Assembly (NCBI RefSeq): GCF_027596085.1
Contig: NC_072469.1
Span: forward strand, 19,787,281 to 19,851,280
DNA: 64,000 nt
Direction of reading: 5' to 3'
DNA from: Anoplopoma fimbria
Taxonomy: Eukaryota; Chordata; Actinopteri; Perciformes; Anoplopomatidae
Under the pieces are notes generated by a model that was given only the letters and a program-made list of their open reading frames with translations, searched no databases and was not told where the DNA came from. The translations under genes and the position numbers were made by a program. This document shows positions 40,702-51,229 of the stretch, piece after piece. Each line of letters begins with the position of its first letter. Position 1 is the stretch's first letter.

Positions 40702-41220
40702 ATTACATTACATTACATTACAGTCATTTAGCAGACGCTTTTACCCAAAGCGACTTACAGGAAGTGTATTCAAGAGAACTATTAGTCACCAGAAGTCATA
40801 AGTGCATCTCCTTTCTTAAACAAGCATCTAAAAGCATAAACCAGAGCAAAAGTATAGTGCAGAAGCAGATTACTACGAAAACAATAATTGCAACAAACTA
40901 ATACGAATACAATAGGTGCTACAAACTAATACGAATACAATAAGTGCAATAAACTAATACGAATACAATAAGTGCAACAACTAATACGAATGCAATAAGT
41001 GCTACGAGGAAGGCTCAGGGTAGTACTTCTTGAAGAGGTGAGTTTTCAGCCTGCGCCTAAAGATGGGCAGCGACTCTGCTGTCCTGACGTCAGTGGGGAG
41101 TTCATTCCACCACTGAGGGGCCAGGACAGAAAAAAGCTGTGACCGGGTGGATCGGCCACAGGGACCTCTGAGCGACGGGGCAACCAATCGCCCCAAATAT
41201 GAAGCATTGATGAGATAAGA
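40702..41220 (-). mobile_element. 5'-truncated L2-type LINE, 3' end with ORF2 C-terminus
   Basis: The minus strand carries the end of a reverse-transcriptase ORF (about 41219-41002). It includes APQWWNELPTDVR, AESLPIFRRRLKTHLF and KKYYPEPSS then stop, the C-terminal motif (WNxLP ... SxxxFxxxLKTHLF) of L2/CR1-like non-LTR elements. The 3' UTR follows, with a 27-28 bp minisatellite, then the conserved tail TAAGTCGCTTTGGGTAAAAG / CGTCTGCTAAATGACTG and a (TGTAA/TAATG)n end at 40702-40720. The in-frame stop at about 41222 marks the approximate 5' truncation. The copy is dead. Confidence 0.85.
40871..41007. repeat. 27-28 bp minisatellite, about 5 copies, in the LINE 3' UTR
   Basis: Unit CTAATACGAATACAATAAGT followed by GCAACAAA. 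Three central copies are nearly identical and the outer ones diverged (TACTACGAAAACAATAATTG at left, CTAATACGAATGCAATAAGT at right). Confidence 0.9.
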
Positions 41221-41425
41221 CTACACAGTGGTTAAGATTTTACATTCCTACATTCTGAAAGGCAACAATCTGTATAATAAGTTCTACTATTTTTAATATG
41301 TATGGTATATATTTTGCAATATCTTTTGTGTTTGTACTTTTGCTCAAGTAAAATACTGAGGGCAGAACTTTTACTTGGATTGGAGTATTTTTACAGTCTG
41401 TTATGATATTAATTTACTTAGCTTA
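41221..41425. mobile_element. Right half of the repeat split by the LINE
   Basis: Contains TTACATTCCTACATTCTGAA, GTACTTTTGCTCAAGTAAAA, CTGAGGGCAGAACTTTTACT and TGGAGTATTTTTACAGTCTG. These match 'tattctgaaatgg ... tacttttacttaagtaaaat ... gcaggacttttacttgtaac agagtatttttacactg' of the same fish repeat. Confidence 0.65.
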
Positions 41426-43267
41426 GGGATCTGATTACTTTTTACATAGCTGTAAATAACATCTAACAGTAAAAACACAAATTAAAACAAATACAAGAAG
41501 AAAAAAAATCTGCATGTCAGCTATGTGATCGTAAAATACATGAGCACTTTTAGCTGCAACCTAATTTATCTCTTAGCTTGCATCTAATAACACTTTGGAA
41601 CCTTGTTTTTAAACCATTTAACAAGTCTTAACAATGCAATAAGGCTACAAACACAGAGCCTGATTGCTTTTATGAAGAACTGTTGCCTCATCAATGTCTC
41701 CCTGCTACTACTAACATTAATCTGCTCATCTTTCTTGCAGTAAACAGCAGTAATAACAGCCTGAGAGGCATAAGTTATTTTTGATCATTCATGACAGCTT
41801 GGTGGGAGAACATTTTACAGCCCAGTAATTTGGGAATACACCATCTTTGCTTTGAAACTGATTCTGGGAAAAATAAGTAGAGTTTCAAAAAGCGCAGACC
41901 AACGGCTGCTTTCTGGTTTGTGAGGCAACTTTGCTCTTCTCCTCAGAGTACAGTTAAGATGTTTAGTGCTCTGAGTAAAGCAGTCTAATCACATGTGGCA
42001 TCCACTCAAGAACACAAAACCACCGAAGATCACCGTTCATATCTGAAGAAAGACATCAAATCTCTACAACAAAATAGCTGATGCTGGGTCCTGGTAGGTA
42101 GTCAAAGGAGCATATTTGTGTTTACAAAATCATAGGGTACAACCACAGTTAAAATGCAGAAAAAGACACATTTGGGATTTTGTTGCAATACTAAAACTTG
42201 CCCCTGTAGTCCTGGTGAAACTACACAAAGCAGACACACAGATTTGACCACACATTTGATGGCCAAACCCTCATGGAGGCCCGTCACAAGTTAACCGAAC
42301 CAAATCCCTTCTGAATACAGGCTGTCACAGGAAGAGGAGGGAAGGAGTGAAGACAGAGGAAGAGGAGATGGCCTGTACTTGTCGCCTGTTAAGTGAGAAG
42401 CTTTGACAATGGAGCAGAGCCTTTAGGCACAGACCGACTGACCACCACAGGCCTGACAGCCCGCATGCAGAAAGTACAGGACAAGCATCACCAGCTTACA
42501 GCCCCTGACTTTGCCTTAATTAACCCTACAACTGGAAATCCTGCGAAGAAATTACTGCAGTAGGTTTGTTTAATATGCATGCTTCCACTTTTCAATCAGA
42601 TGTCACAACAACAGACTTCAAGTAGAATCTCTGATAAAGAAAAGGAATATTGTGGCTGCATGAACACGTATCAATGATAATAATTGCTGGACTTACTAAC
42701 ATGAACGTCTAGCCAGATAAACGCTGATCTTGAGGATTGTTTTTTGGCCAAATCAAACAATTAAAATGGATTAAATAAATAATTTGCGAGTAAGCTGTCC
42801 TAGTTCATCAACAGAAGGATTACATTTACCAAGAAGTATTTTGTGCAGATTTATTGTTATTTTCTAAAAAACAAACCTACGATTGACCGTTCACTAAGCG
42901 TATATATACTATATATGTAGTATTAGTATAGAATTACCACTTAAAACTCATAGTATTTTTTTCAATTAATAGGTGTTAGACTTCACATATAAGAACGAAA
43001 AAGCAGATATCTCATTTTTCAGACTTTCATTTAAAGTAGAAAAGGTGTATGAAGTCTTAGAGCGGAGACCGCAAGACAAAATATATAGTAGACCTAAGTG
43101 TCTTTGTCAGCTGAGCGAGCTGTACAACACTATATCTGGTCATTTTCTTCACAGGCGAATGTCATCCCTCCTTATCAGCTCCTCTTAAATCACCCTGTAG
43201 CCTCTGTGTCGCCTTTAATGTGTAAAAATACTAGAAAAAAGCGCTGGCAGGAGAAAACCAATCTCAC

Positions 43268-43377
43268 CTCAGCCTCTCCTCCTCCTTCTTCCGCAGCTTC
43301 ATGTCCCGCTGGACGACTTTCAGGACGTGCTCCGCCTCATCGTCCGTCAGTCCCGACAGGTCCAGCTTCCGGCCCAT
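43268..43377 (-). CDS. myrip: MYRIP first coding exon: start codon and first Slp-homology helix
   Basis: Reading down the minus strand from 43377, the exon encodes [20 protein letters not shown] and continues through [16 protein letters not shown], 36 codons plus two bases. This is the N-terminus typical of MYRIP, where the SHD1 helix contacts Rab27. The exon ends in AG before a GTGAGA donor; AG plus the C that opens the exon at 4052 makes serine, giving the family sequence RLSEMKQ. The start codon has A at -3 and G at +4, a good Kozak context, and no ATG precedes it in the 96 bases of leader in this exon. The first 37 residues look complete. The plus strand here also carries open frames, but these are shadows of this GC-rich exon. 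Confidence 0.93.
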
Positions 43378-43473
43378 CGTTCCTGGCCTCGCCACGCGGA
43401 GCTGCTGGTCCAGGAGGGGAGGACAAGGAGAGGCTCAGGTACTGCTGCTCTGGGGGCCGAGGCTGAGACAACC
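43378..43473 (-). other. myrip: 5' UTR part of the MYRIP first coding exon
   Basis: On the minus strand a pyrimidine-rich acceptor (CTCTTCCTCCAG) lies just before 43473 and is followed by 96 GC-rich bases with no ATG until the MYRIP start. This suggests a spliced leader with a separate non-coding exon upstream. A second possible acceptor, TCTCAG, lies about 10 bases further in, so the exact edge could be either. The boundary is inferred from splice consensus only. Confidence 0.6.
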
Positions 43474-45449
43474 CTGGAGGAAGAGAGAGGGACAGAGACA
43501 TTGAACATGAGTTTTTGTGGAGTCAACTCCCTCCTTTTGAATCAATGTCTGTACAAACTGTTGTGGAGATTACATTAGAGATAATTTCACTGGGTAGGTA
43601 GAACCGTTGTACTCTTTTTCCTTTACACAATTCAACAGCACCACAGCCTCCATAAATCGACTTCCCTCTATGCAGCTGAGTGTACAGTAGCTTTACTCTC
43701 CAATTCATAGAAGATCAAATCGTACCTGCAGTGAGATGAGTTCTTATTTTTGCATACAGCATACAAAGCAGGCAGTTATAACTGTGAGTCTGTCTTTCAA
43801 CAAACACAAACACAGTAGTCACAAGTTAACAGATGTTATGTTTCTGTGCATTCCTTTGCTTTAGAGTCCTATTGTCTGGTTTGTGGCACAGTGGGTGTGT
43901 GCAATGTAAACATACTGTATGTACACTTCACTTGGCTGCAAACCTCACATTAACCAGTGTGTTTTCTGTATCCAAATACAGCTATACAGCATATTTGTGA
44001 AATAATTTGTGGACTTGTGGCACTGTCATATTAATATTTTAAAGTTATGGACATGACATGAGTTAATGACTTTGCTATCTTGAAAAACCCAAACAACATC
44101 TGTTATTTGCGAGGTGAGAAGGACATAAGGTAAGAAGTGAAGAACGGGTAACAGAGGGGAAAGATCAAGGGAAGGCCCATAAAACTAAGAAACCGAGTGA
44201 TGGCGGGAGGGAGATGGAAGCAGAGACAGATGAGGAGATGGACAGAAGGAGAAGGTCCATTAACTGCAGTGTCTAAACAAGACGGGAGAGCACTGGCATT
44301 GGAGAGTGCAATGATGACTCAGAAGGCCAGACAATTATGTCCGTTCTATTATTGGGCTTCATCGACAGAGCGTCTCTCCTCTCACTCAGCATGTCACTCA
44401 TTCCTCCAGTTTAGCTCAGGGCCTGGATCATGACGGACGGCTGTTGAACTTCAACTGTCAAATTTATACGTTTAACAAAAACAGAAAAACAAAATTGAGA
44501 TGATGGCCCTGCTTATGTGTGCCAACAAGTCATGTTTCATCTTTAAAAGATTAGGAAACAATAATATGTTGCTGTCAGATTCTGCTTCATTTATTACAAG
44601 GACGCATTGCTTGACTTTCTGGAGCATCTATTTGAGTAAAATAAACTTCATTAGTCTAAAATTGAAGTGTTTGTCGTTTTGATAAAAAGCATCAGGGAAA
44701 CCAAAGGAATATATTGGTTTTTTAGGTTTACATTTTATGTCATCCTTACAGATATGTCCATCAGATGCTTTTATGTGTCATTTGTATCAGAACAAGGGCA
44801 AATGACAACACATACACATGCTCAATCACACACATACGAGAGTGTGAGAAAGAGGGTTTGTCAAATTCTCAGCTACAGTGGAAAACAGCTGCAAAATCTC
44901 TCAGTCTCAGACATCTGGTATCACACAAACACAGACTGCCACAATGCCTTTCACAAACACTCCTCATTCAGTCGCTTTGATAAGTCACCTTGCCCTTGCC
45001 CCGGGAAAGGCAATCCATTGTGACATAATCACATGTTATATAGAAAATGTTCAAATACACACTCGGCTCATGTGGACATACAGCATGTAAACACATACCG
45101 ACTGATCCTACATAACACAGTGGACTATATTGAATGAATAGAATTGAGAAATAACCTGGGGAACAAAATGATACAAATGTGTGCATGTATGTCATGTCTA
45201 AATGTTTGTTTACTTCCATGTTTTGTGCCTGCAGACTCTCTTGAAAACCAAATAAATAATATTTGGTACATTTTCATTTGCAGTGCAAGAATAGCAAGAA
45301 GGCTTCTGGTGTGAAAAGTTGTCATCCTGCTTAAAGACTTCACTGTACTAGTAGTCAAAATGTATCATAACAGGTGTGTTCAATTATGTCCATCGTTGAC
45401 AGTGATGAGATGATCGACTCTCACGTTGTTACAGTAAATATCTAGCTAC

Positions 45450-45725
45450 AACCTGCAACAGGTGAGCTTAGTTTAGCATACAAACTGGAAAATAGGGGGT
45501 ATGTTACACTTTATCTTGTTTGTTTAATCTGTACAGAAGCATGACATGTAAAACAGACAACTTGCAGTTTGGCGGCTGTAAGCCATGATCAGTGACTAGT
45601 TAGCCATTTCCCTATGTTTCCAGTCTTTAAGCTAAGTTAAGCTAACCGGCTGCTGGCTGTAGCCTTGTAATAAATGAACAAGACAAATATGATCGTACTT
45701 CCACCAATGTTGAACATCGCCTTTG
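45450..45725 (+). mobile_element. Repeat-family copy F, the most complete in the window
   Basis: Order seen: GTGAGCTTAGTTTAGCATAC, ATCTTGTTTGTTTAATCTGT, ACAGAAGCATGACATGTAAA, ACAACTTGCAGTTTGGCGGC, TTTCCAGTCTTTAAGCTAAG, TTAAGCTAACCGGCTGCTGG and CTGTAGCC, then a degraded end. The middle ('tcgtttgtttaatccgtac ... gtgtaaaaacgacaagttgt ggttt') matches a long subfamily. Confidence 0.7.
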
Positions 45726-47548
45726 AGGATTTGCAATATTTCCATAGCCAATAAACCAATTAAACTTGATTTTGTTACTGATGAGGACAATAACACACAC
45801 AGACACATTTTAAATGAAACTTATATATCATTTAACAATTTTACAATGTCCAACAAACATTCTTATTTTTCTGGCTGGAAACCACAGCAGTATGTCAGAT
45901 ACATTTTCTGAAAAAAATCAAAAAAATCATCAAAGCCCTGCAATGTAGAGCTTTGGTCTCGCGATGAGCCCACATTCACAACTCCTCAGCTCTTTATTAG
46001 TCTATCCAGAAACTAAAATTAACCGATCTGCTCTGTAACATATTACAACACCAGCAGCGACAGGCCGGTCTATCGTATTTGACTTCAGTCCCTGTGTCTC
46101 TCTTAATGTATGGAGGAGATTAATGCACCATTACTGTAAGGCCATTATTGTATAGCCACAAGGGAAGACAATTATTCAGGCCTTCTTTTTATAGTGAGTG
46201 GTGTCAAGGACGGGGATGGAGCATCCTTTATGTCTGTGAGAGTGTCTGTGTCTGAAGCTTCAGTGACGCACATACTTGGGGGCAGCAACTCTACACAAAA
46301 CCAATCCATTTTCACTTGTGACAATTAGCAACTAGACGCACACAAACATACACTCACACAAACATGTGCATATTGATTCTATGCTTGTTCTATGGAGCAG
46401 TGTCACCTCTCTGCAGCAACACAACCATCATTAACTAAAGAACAAATGAGCCATCAGTCTGTACACAGTGGAAAAAAGAGTAGGCTATTCCAACAGCCAA
46501 ACCCTCCTTAGGTGACACTGATTGGAGAGTTCCTCCGCGCTTCAATGCTTCACCAATTTTGTTCAGCCGTCTGAAACAAGAGAGGTTGTGGGCTTAACTG
46601 AACCCCATCTTGGTAAGCTGATGTAGATGTGAGCTCTCTCTCTTTACCAACAGCTACTACACCGCAGCTAGATTCCTTGTTTTGGCCCAAAGAACTAAAC
46701 TCTGGGTTATTACATTCCTGTTGATCACACAGTCTCTGATCAGTACAATTGACCTGTATGTATCCATGTCTTAGTAAATTGAATCTTACCCTATCACCAC
46801 ACAAGAATGTCAATGTTAGATTGTTTTGCAAGATCATTGTCAGTGCCAACATTTTTTTTTTAATTCTTGCTTTTTGTACGAAGACCACAGTAATGTTGTG
46901 TTTAGGGAGAGATAGTGGCTATGGCAAATACACAATGAATGAGGTATGCTGAATATCAGGCAACATAAACACTAGGTAAAAGTTAGGGAAAGATCAAGAT
47001 TACAGCATTGTAGTGCAGACATTAATGCAGGTCTGTGAGAGGAGGCAAACTCAGGTCTCCAGCCTGCATGAAACAAAGTCAGCCACCACCCAAATCACGC
47101 AAATCACGCACTTCCTTTCCAACTCGATACGTATAGGTTAAACAATTTTCTACATTGGTAATGAACGTTGGTATTGGGCGTTAAATATAGATTTGCGGAA
47201 TTTCACAATATTGATGTAATTCCTGGAGATGCTGGGCTGATGACATTAAAAGATTTACATCAAAAATGATGTTTAAATGGTTGAGCTATTGACCAGCCAG
47301 TAAGTATTGCAAAATTCTCCTTTGCAGCTTAATTTTTTATCTGTTGTAACTTTTGAACAATTCCTGTGTGAATTTGTTTTGACACAAGAAGTTTACTATT
47401 ACTGATTTGAAACACACACAAGAATTGTTACAAAATATAAAAAATATAGGTTTTGTTACCACCGCCACATTTTGACTGTCAGTACAAAGAAGTTTACCTG
47501 TGTAATACTGTCAGATAACAAGAGTTCAGGCTGACACTTTCAGTGCTC

Positions 47549-47600
47549 AGAGAGAGAGAGACAGACAGACAGACAGAGAGAGAGGGAAAGAGAAAGAGAA

Positions 47601-47647
<47 letters not shown>
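47549..47647. repeat. Compound (GA)n / (CAGA)n polypurine tract
   Basis: GA units, then ACAGACAGACAGACAG, then GA with GGAA interruptions; about 99 bases of nearly pure purine. On the MYRIP transcript strand it is CU-rich. Confidence 0.95.
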
Positions 47648-49313
47648 ATGGCTTTGGTCAGAAAAATAGGTCATACTGATGTATCTCTCAGGAGAATGAA
47701 GAGGAAGCTGCATTTTCCCTAAAGGACACACCACATGCATCAATCAACCACGTCGCACTGATACTAAATCATCTCAAACGCTTATAAAAACACCACATCC
47801 CACACCGTGCTGCAGAGCACTTGGCTCTGATGCCGACTATCACCTCAGAGAGTCAGCAGAGGATGGGCGAACTGAGGACAAGGCCTTGTTGGAGCACTAA
47901 AAGGGCAGGTGCAGCCAAGCGCTAAATGAACTGCTTGTTTTAGACACTCTCCAATGGATCAGAGTTTCGTCACAGCCAGAGGGAAGGAGATTGAGAACGG
48001 CTTCACTGAAATTACTATTTGGACGGAAGGTGAACACAGGGAACCGACTTTGCACATCTGCATTAAAACTACTCAAAGTCTTATTTATTTCAGTGTGTGT
48101 GATGCATTTATTATTGGGAAATATGTGCTGGAGATTGTACGACACTGGGCTTGAAGAAATGTGGGAATAGCTCACTGTAACGCCTTTCAAAGCCAAGCTC
48201 TGTTGTTTTTTTTGTGATGGCCTTTCTTTGTGTCTCCGATCATTTGTCTTCCTACATCCACCTGACAGCAGAAACAAGGTGTTTTTGTAACCCCAGGATA
48301 CGACCAGTATCTGTCAAAATTACATCAAGAGGAGTCATCATAGAGAAAACACAAGCAACAAGAATAGTGGGCTACAGGGCTTTAGTTTTGGCTTTTGGTT
48401 TAGGGCACATACTGCATATCTACTCAAATGTATTAATCCACTAACTGCTCCACCATTTGAGTAGTTGTAAAGTAAGAAGCAAAGCACCTAGTGTGAACTG
48501 GCCGGTCCACAGTCATTACTTTAATATCAGCAATCAACCAAGGAACCTTATTCATACTTAACATCATAAGGCAAGAGCAGTGTAAGTGGTTACACACGCC
48601 GTTTGCAAATGAATTAGTGATTGGAAAGGCTTAAAGAAAGTTTCAGAATATGCAGAATATTGGCCTATTTTGCTTTTATAAAGCAATGTCAGCATCCCTC
48701 CCTACCACTGAAGCAAGCTGTATGGTTGCAGAGGATGTGGAAAAACTACAGGAGAAAAACAAAGTAATGTCTTGAAAAAGTAAAAATCGCACCAATAAAC
48801 TGTATGCCAGGTGTAAATATGTTGAAACGTTGTCTATACACCCTTTTAAATTTGCAGGAAGAAGATTAAACCACACAGAGAGTTTAAAAATGATTAAGAT
48901 TATGCGGATTACATGGTAAATAAATAATCTAGGACTTTACTTGTCAATATAACACATACCTAACTCAAAATGGCAACTACATATGAAAGTTTTGGCACCA
49001 ACTGTTCCATGAGAACTGTTCCATAAAGAAATGCATTTAATACTTAGATTATTCTATTGCTGATATTTGGGCAACAGGTCTTTTTCATTGACATTTTGAC
49101 ATGTCACAGCAGGAAATACATTTCTGTAAAAGATCAAATTAATGATGGCTGAATTCCATTTAGCCGCTTCAGTTTCAGGGTCTTCCTGAAATTAAGCATG
49201 CTTGCTCACTTTCATATTGCCATGCTTCATTTGGACAACTAAGTAGAACTGATGATGTTATCAGTAACCCCTGAGCTTTACAACTATTACAATTCAAAAT
49301 CGCTGTTCTCCTC

Positions 49314-49425
49314 AAAAAAAAAAAAAGCAAACCTCTTTTGCTTTTTCCCAGGCCAACGCTTTGGATGTGAATACTGCCAGCTTAAATGAAGCTTAGGTCA
49401 TGCCAAAAAAAAAAAAAAAAAAAAA
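49314..49425. repeat. Two A homopolymers (A13 and A21)
   Basis: A13 at 49314-49326 and A21 at 49405-49425 with 78 bases between. No retrocopy body or target duplication is recognised. Confidence 0.85.
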
Positions 49426-50342
49426 CACCAGTGGCTTTTTAACTTGATTAGTGCAGACACACCACACTCTCTCTCTCCTCCTGAACTGTACACACAGTGG
49501 GAACATTCAAATCCTTTAACGGAGGCTCAGAATGAGGAATGGCCCTTGATTGTTTGTCACTGTTTGACATCTACCTGCTGTGTCACATCCATCACTACCT
49601 GGCCAATTACCACTCTATGCAGAGCAGGAGAGGAGGCTGGTAAGGTGAGAATGCTGCACCTAATCTGTTAAGACACCCTCACATACATGCAAACACATTG
49701 TGACCTCAAGTGTTAGAAATCTCAACACATGCTAATTGAATCCTCCTCTGAGTCACTGTGCATGTGACAAAATGTTGAGAGCTACACAAACTCTAAGAAT
49801 GGGTTGTAATTCTGGCTGAGTGATCTCTATTTTTTCCTTGAATGGATAGCTCAGAATAGCAGGCTTATTCATCTCGTATGTGGATGAATGTATTCCTGGT
49901 GTCTCCCGAAAGAGCTTCCCAAGATAACCCAGTGTTATTGTCAACAAGTGTCTGCGTTCACTACAAAACAAAACATCAGACCTCATCTGCACTGAGCCTG
50001 TGAAACCTGCACACCCACTCAGAGGTGCTGCCAAGTAAGGGTTTTCAGTTTGCATTCCTTTGGGTTAAAGGTTGTTTTTTTTCTGCAACCATGGCTCTGA
50101 GGCAAAAACATGACATTCTTAATAGCTTGTGCTAATTAAACCAGTGTCCCTATCGGAAAAGATGAGTCACATTCTGCACCTGCTGAATCTGGTATTAGTT
50201 TCCTCCAAGCACTCTGAACTGTGTCGAGCTGTGAGGCAAAGCTACCTGCAAAGATGCCTCATTTAAAACCAGCACATATGCGTTTTATTCAGACTGCCAC
50301 AGTGGCTGACTGCATAATAACATCTGTGTGAAATCCTGCCAG

Positions 50343-50343
<1 letters not shown>

Positions 50344-50437
<94 letters not shown>

Positions 50438-50438
50438 C
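50344..50438. repeat. Compound (TA)35(TG)12 microsatellite
   Basis: TA run to 50414, then TG to 50438. It lies 240 bases from the predicted MYRIP first-exon donor. Confidence 0.97.
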
Positions 50439-50526
50439 ACAGTGAATCGGGCAGCTTACAGCAAATGGTACTGAAAAGGTGATTTTTTTCACAGAAACGT
50501 GCGTTTTCATATCAAGGTGCAAACGT

Positions 50527-50527
<1 letters not shown>

Positions 50528-50585
<58 letters not shown>
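50528..50585. repeat. (CA)29 microsatellite, inverted relative to the TG run
   Basis: CA run beginning GTGCAC. With the TG run ending GTGCAC at 50440 it forms an inverted repeat around about 85 bases. Confidence 0.97.
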
Positions 50586-50588
<3 letters not shown>

Positions 50589-50680
50589 CTAGACTCGTGT
50601 TTCCATCGTTCATTCCTGCTCATCACACCGGGCTATCGTTCACCTATATTCGCAGTGAGTTGATGTGGAGAATCACTTAC

Positions 50681-50860
50681 ACAGGATCAGTGGGTGCCGG
50701 ATGACCGCCAGCTACAGTCTCTTTCACGTTATCCCAGATACTGACAAAAAGACGCGGAGGGATGCGCCTCTGCAGGTGTAAACTTCCGCGACACCTGTCT
50801 GTCTCTCCCAGATACTTTTGGCTTGTCTCTCTTCTTCTACCCGGCTTATTATTTCTCTCC
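50681..50860 (-). other. myrip: Probable non-coding first exon of MYRIP
   Basis: A strong donor (CTGTGTAAGTGATT on the minus strand, GT at 50680) ends a GC- and CpG-rich stretch. Reading the minus strand from about 50940 to 50681 there is no ATG at all, as expected of a leader exon. It lies 7.2 kb upstream of the acceptor before the MYRIP start exon and in the same orientation. The 5' end is not visible and 50860 is a guess based on the promoter-like sequence just upstream. It could instead belong to another transcript. Confidence 0.45.
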
Positions 50861-50998
50861 CCCCTCCCCTAAAGGCAGCAGACGCAGGAAACCGCTGAAT
50901 GGGTGATCACGAGGTTTGTATTACACGGAGGAGGAAGGAGGAGGAGGAGGAGGAGGAGGAGGAGGGAGGACGCACGGCGAGCGAGGTGAGGGATTGGC
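50861..50998 (-). promoter_or_regulatory. Probable MYRIP promoter, CpG-rich with CCAAT motif and TCC repeats
   Basis: On the minus strand this block has a CCAAT motif (ATTGG on the plus strand near 50992), several CpGs (CGCACGGCGAGCGAGG on the plus strand), and a (TCC)n polypyrimidine tract. An AT-rich AAATAATAAG lies just inside the predicted exon (about 50850). This is the most CpG-rich stretch near the 5' end of MYRIP. No transcription start can be fixed from sequence alone. Confidence 0.4.
50927..50970. repeat. (GGA)n tract in the MYRIP promoter region
   Basis: GGAGGAGGAAGGAGG continuing to GGGAGGA. On the MYRIP strand it is (TCC)n, a mirror-type polypyrimidine tract. Confidence 0.92.
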
Positions 50999-51190
50999 AC
51001 CCAACCTTGATTCTTCCTGTGTTCATGGTGACACGCAGCAGTGACGGGATTGAGCTATGAGGGAGATCTGCAGGTTGGAAATCAGAGATATTTCTCTTCC
51101 TGCATGGATGATCTGATACTTAATCCATTTTTTTGTTTATCCTGCAGTCACCTGGGCACCCTGTGCTTCCAATTTGGCAATGCTGCTCCT

Positions 51191-51229
51191 AGAGGAGGAG
51201 GAGGAGGAGGAGGAGGAGGAAGAGGAGGA
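51191..51229. repeat. (GGA)n tract
   Basis: AGAGGAGGAGG repeated to GGAAGAGGAGGA; the poly-Gly frame through it is an artefact. Confidence 0.92.

Larger units (their letters stand above)
43474..50680 (-). other. Probable MYRIP 5' UTR intron
   Basis: Runs from the candidate donor at 50680 to the acceptor at 43474. It contains repeat copy F, a polypurine tract at 47549, A-tracts at 49314 and 49405, and the TA/TG/AC block at 50344-50585. No coding exon was recognised; frames at 44667-45219, 46550-46888 and 47897-48277 show no domain or splice support. Confidence 0.5.

Noticed and set aside
43098..43578. Plus-strand frames over the MYRIP start exon
   Set aside because: GC-rich shadow of the minus-strand MYRIP exon, which is supported by family similarity and splice phase.
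49314..49425. A-tracts as poly(A) tails of a retrocopy
   Set aside because: No recognisable mRNA-derived body or flanking target duplication.
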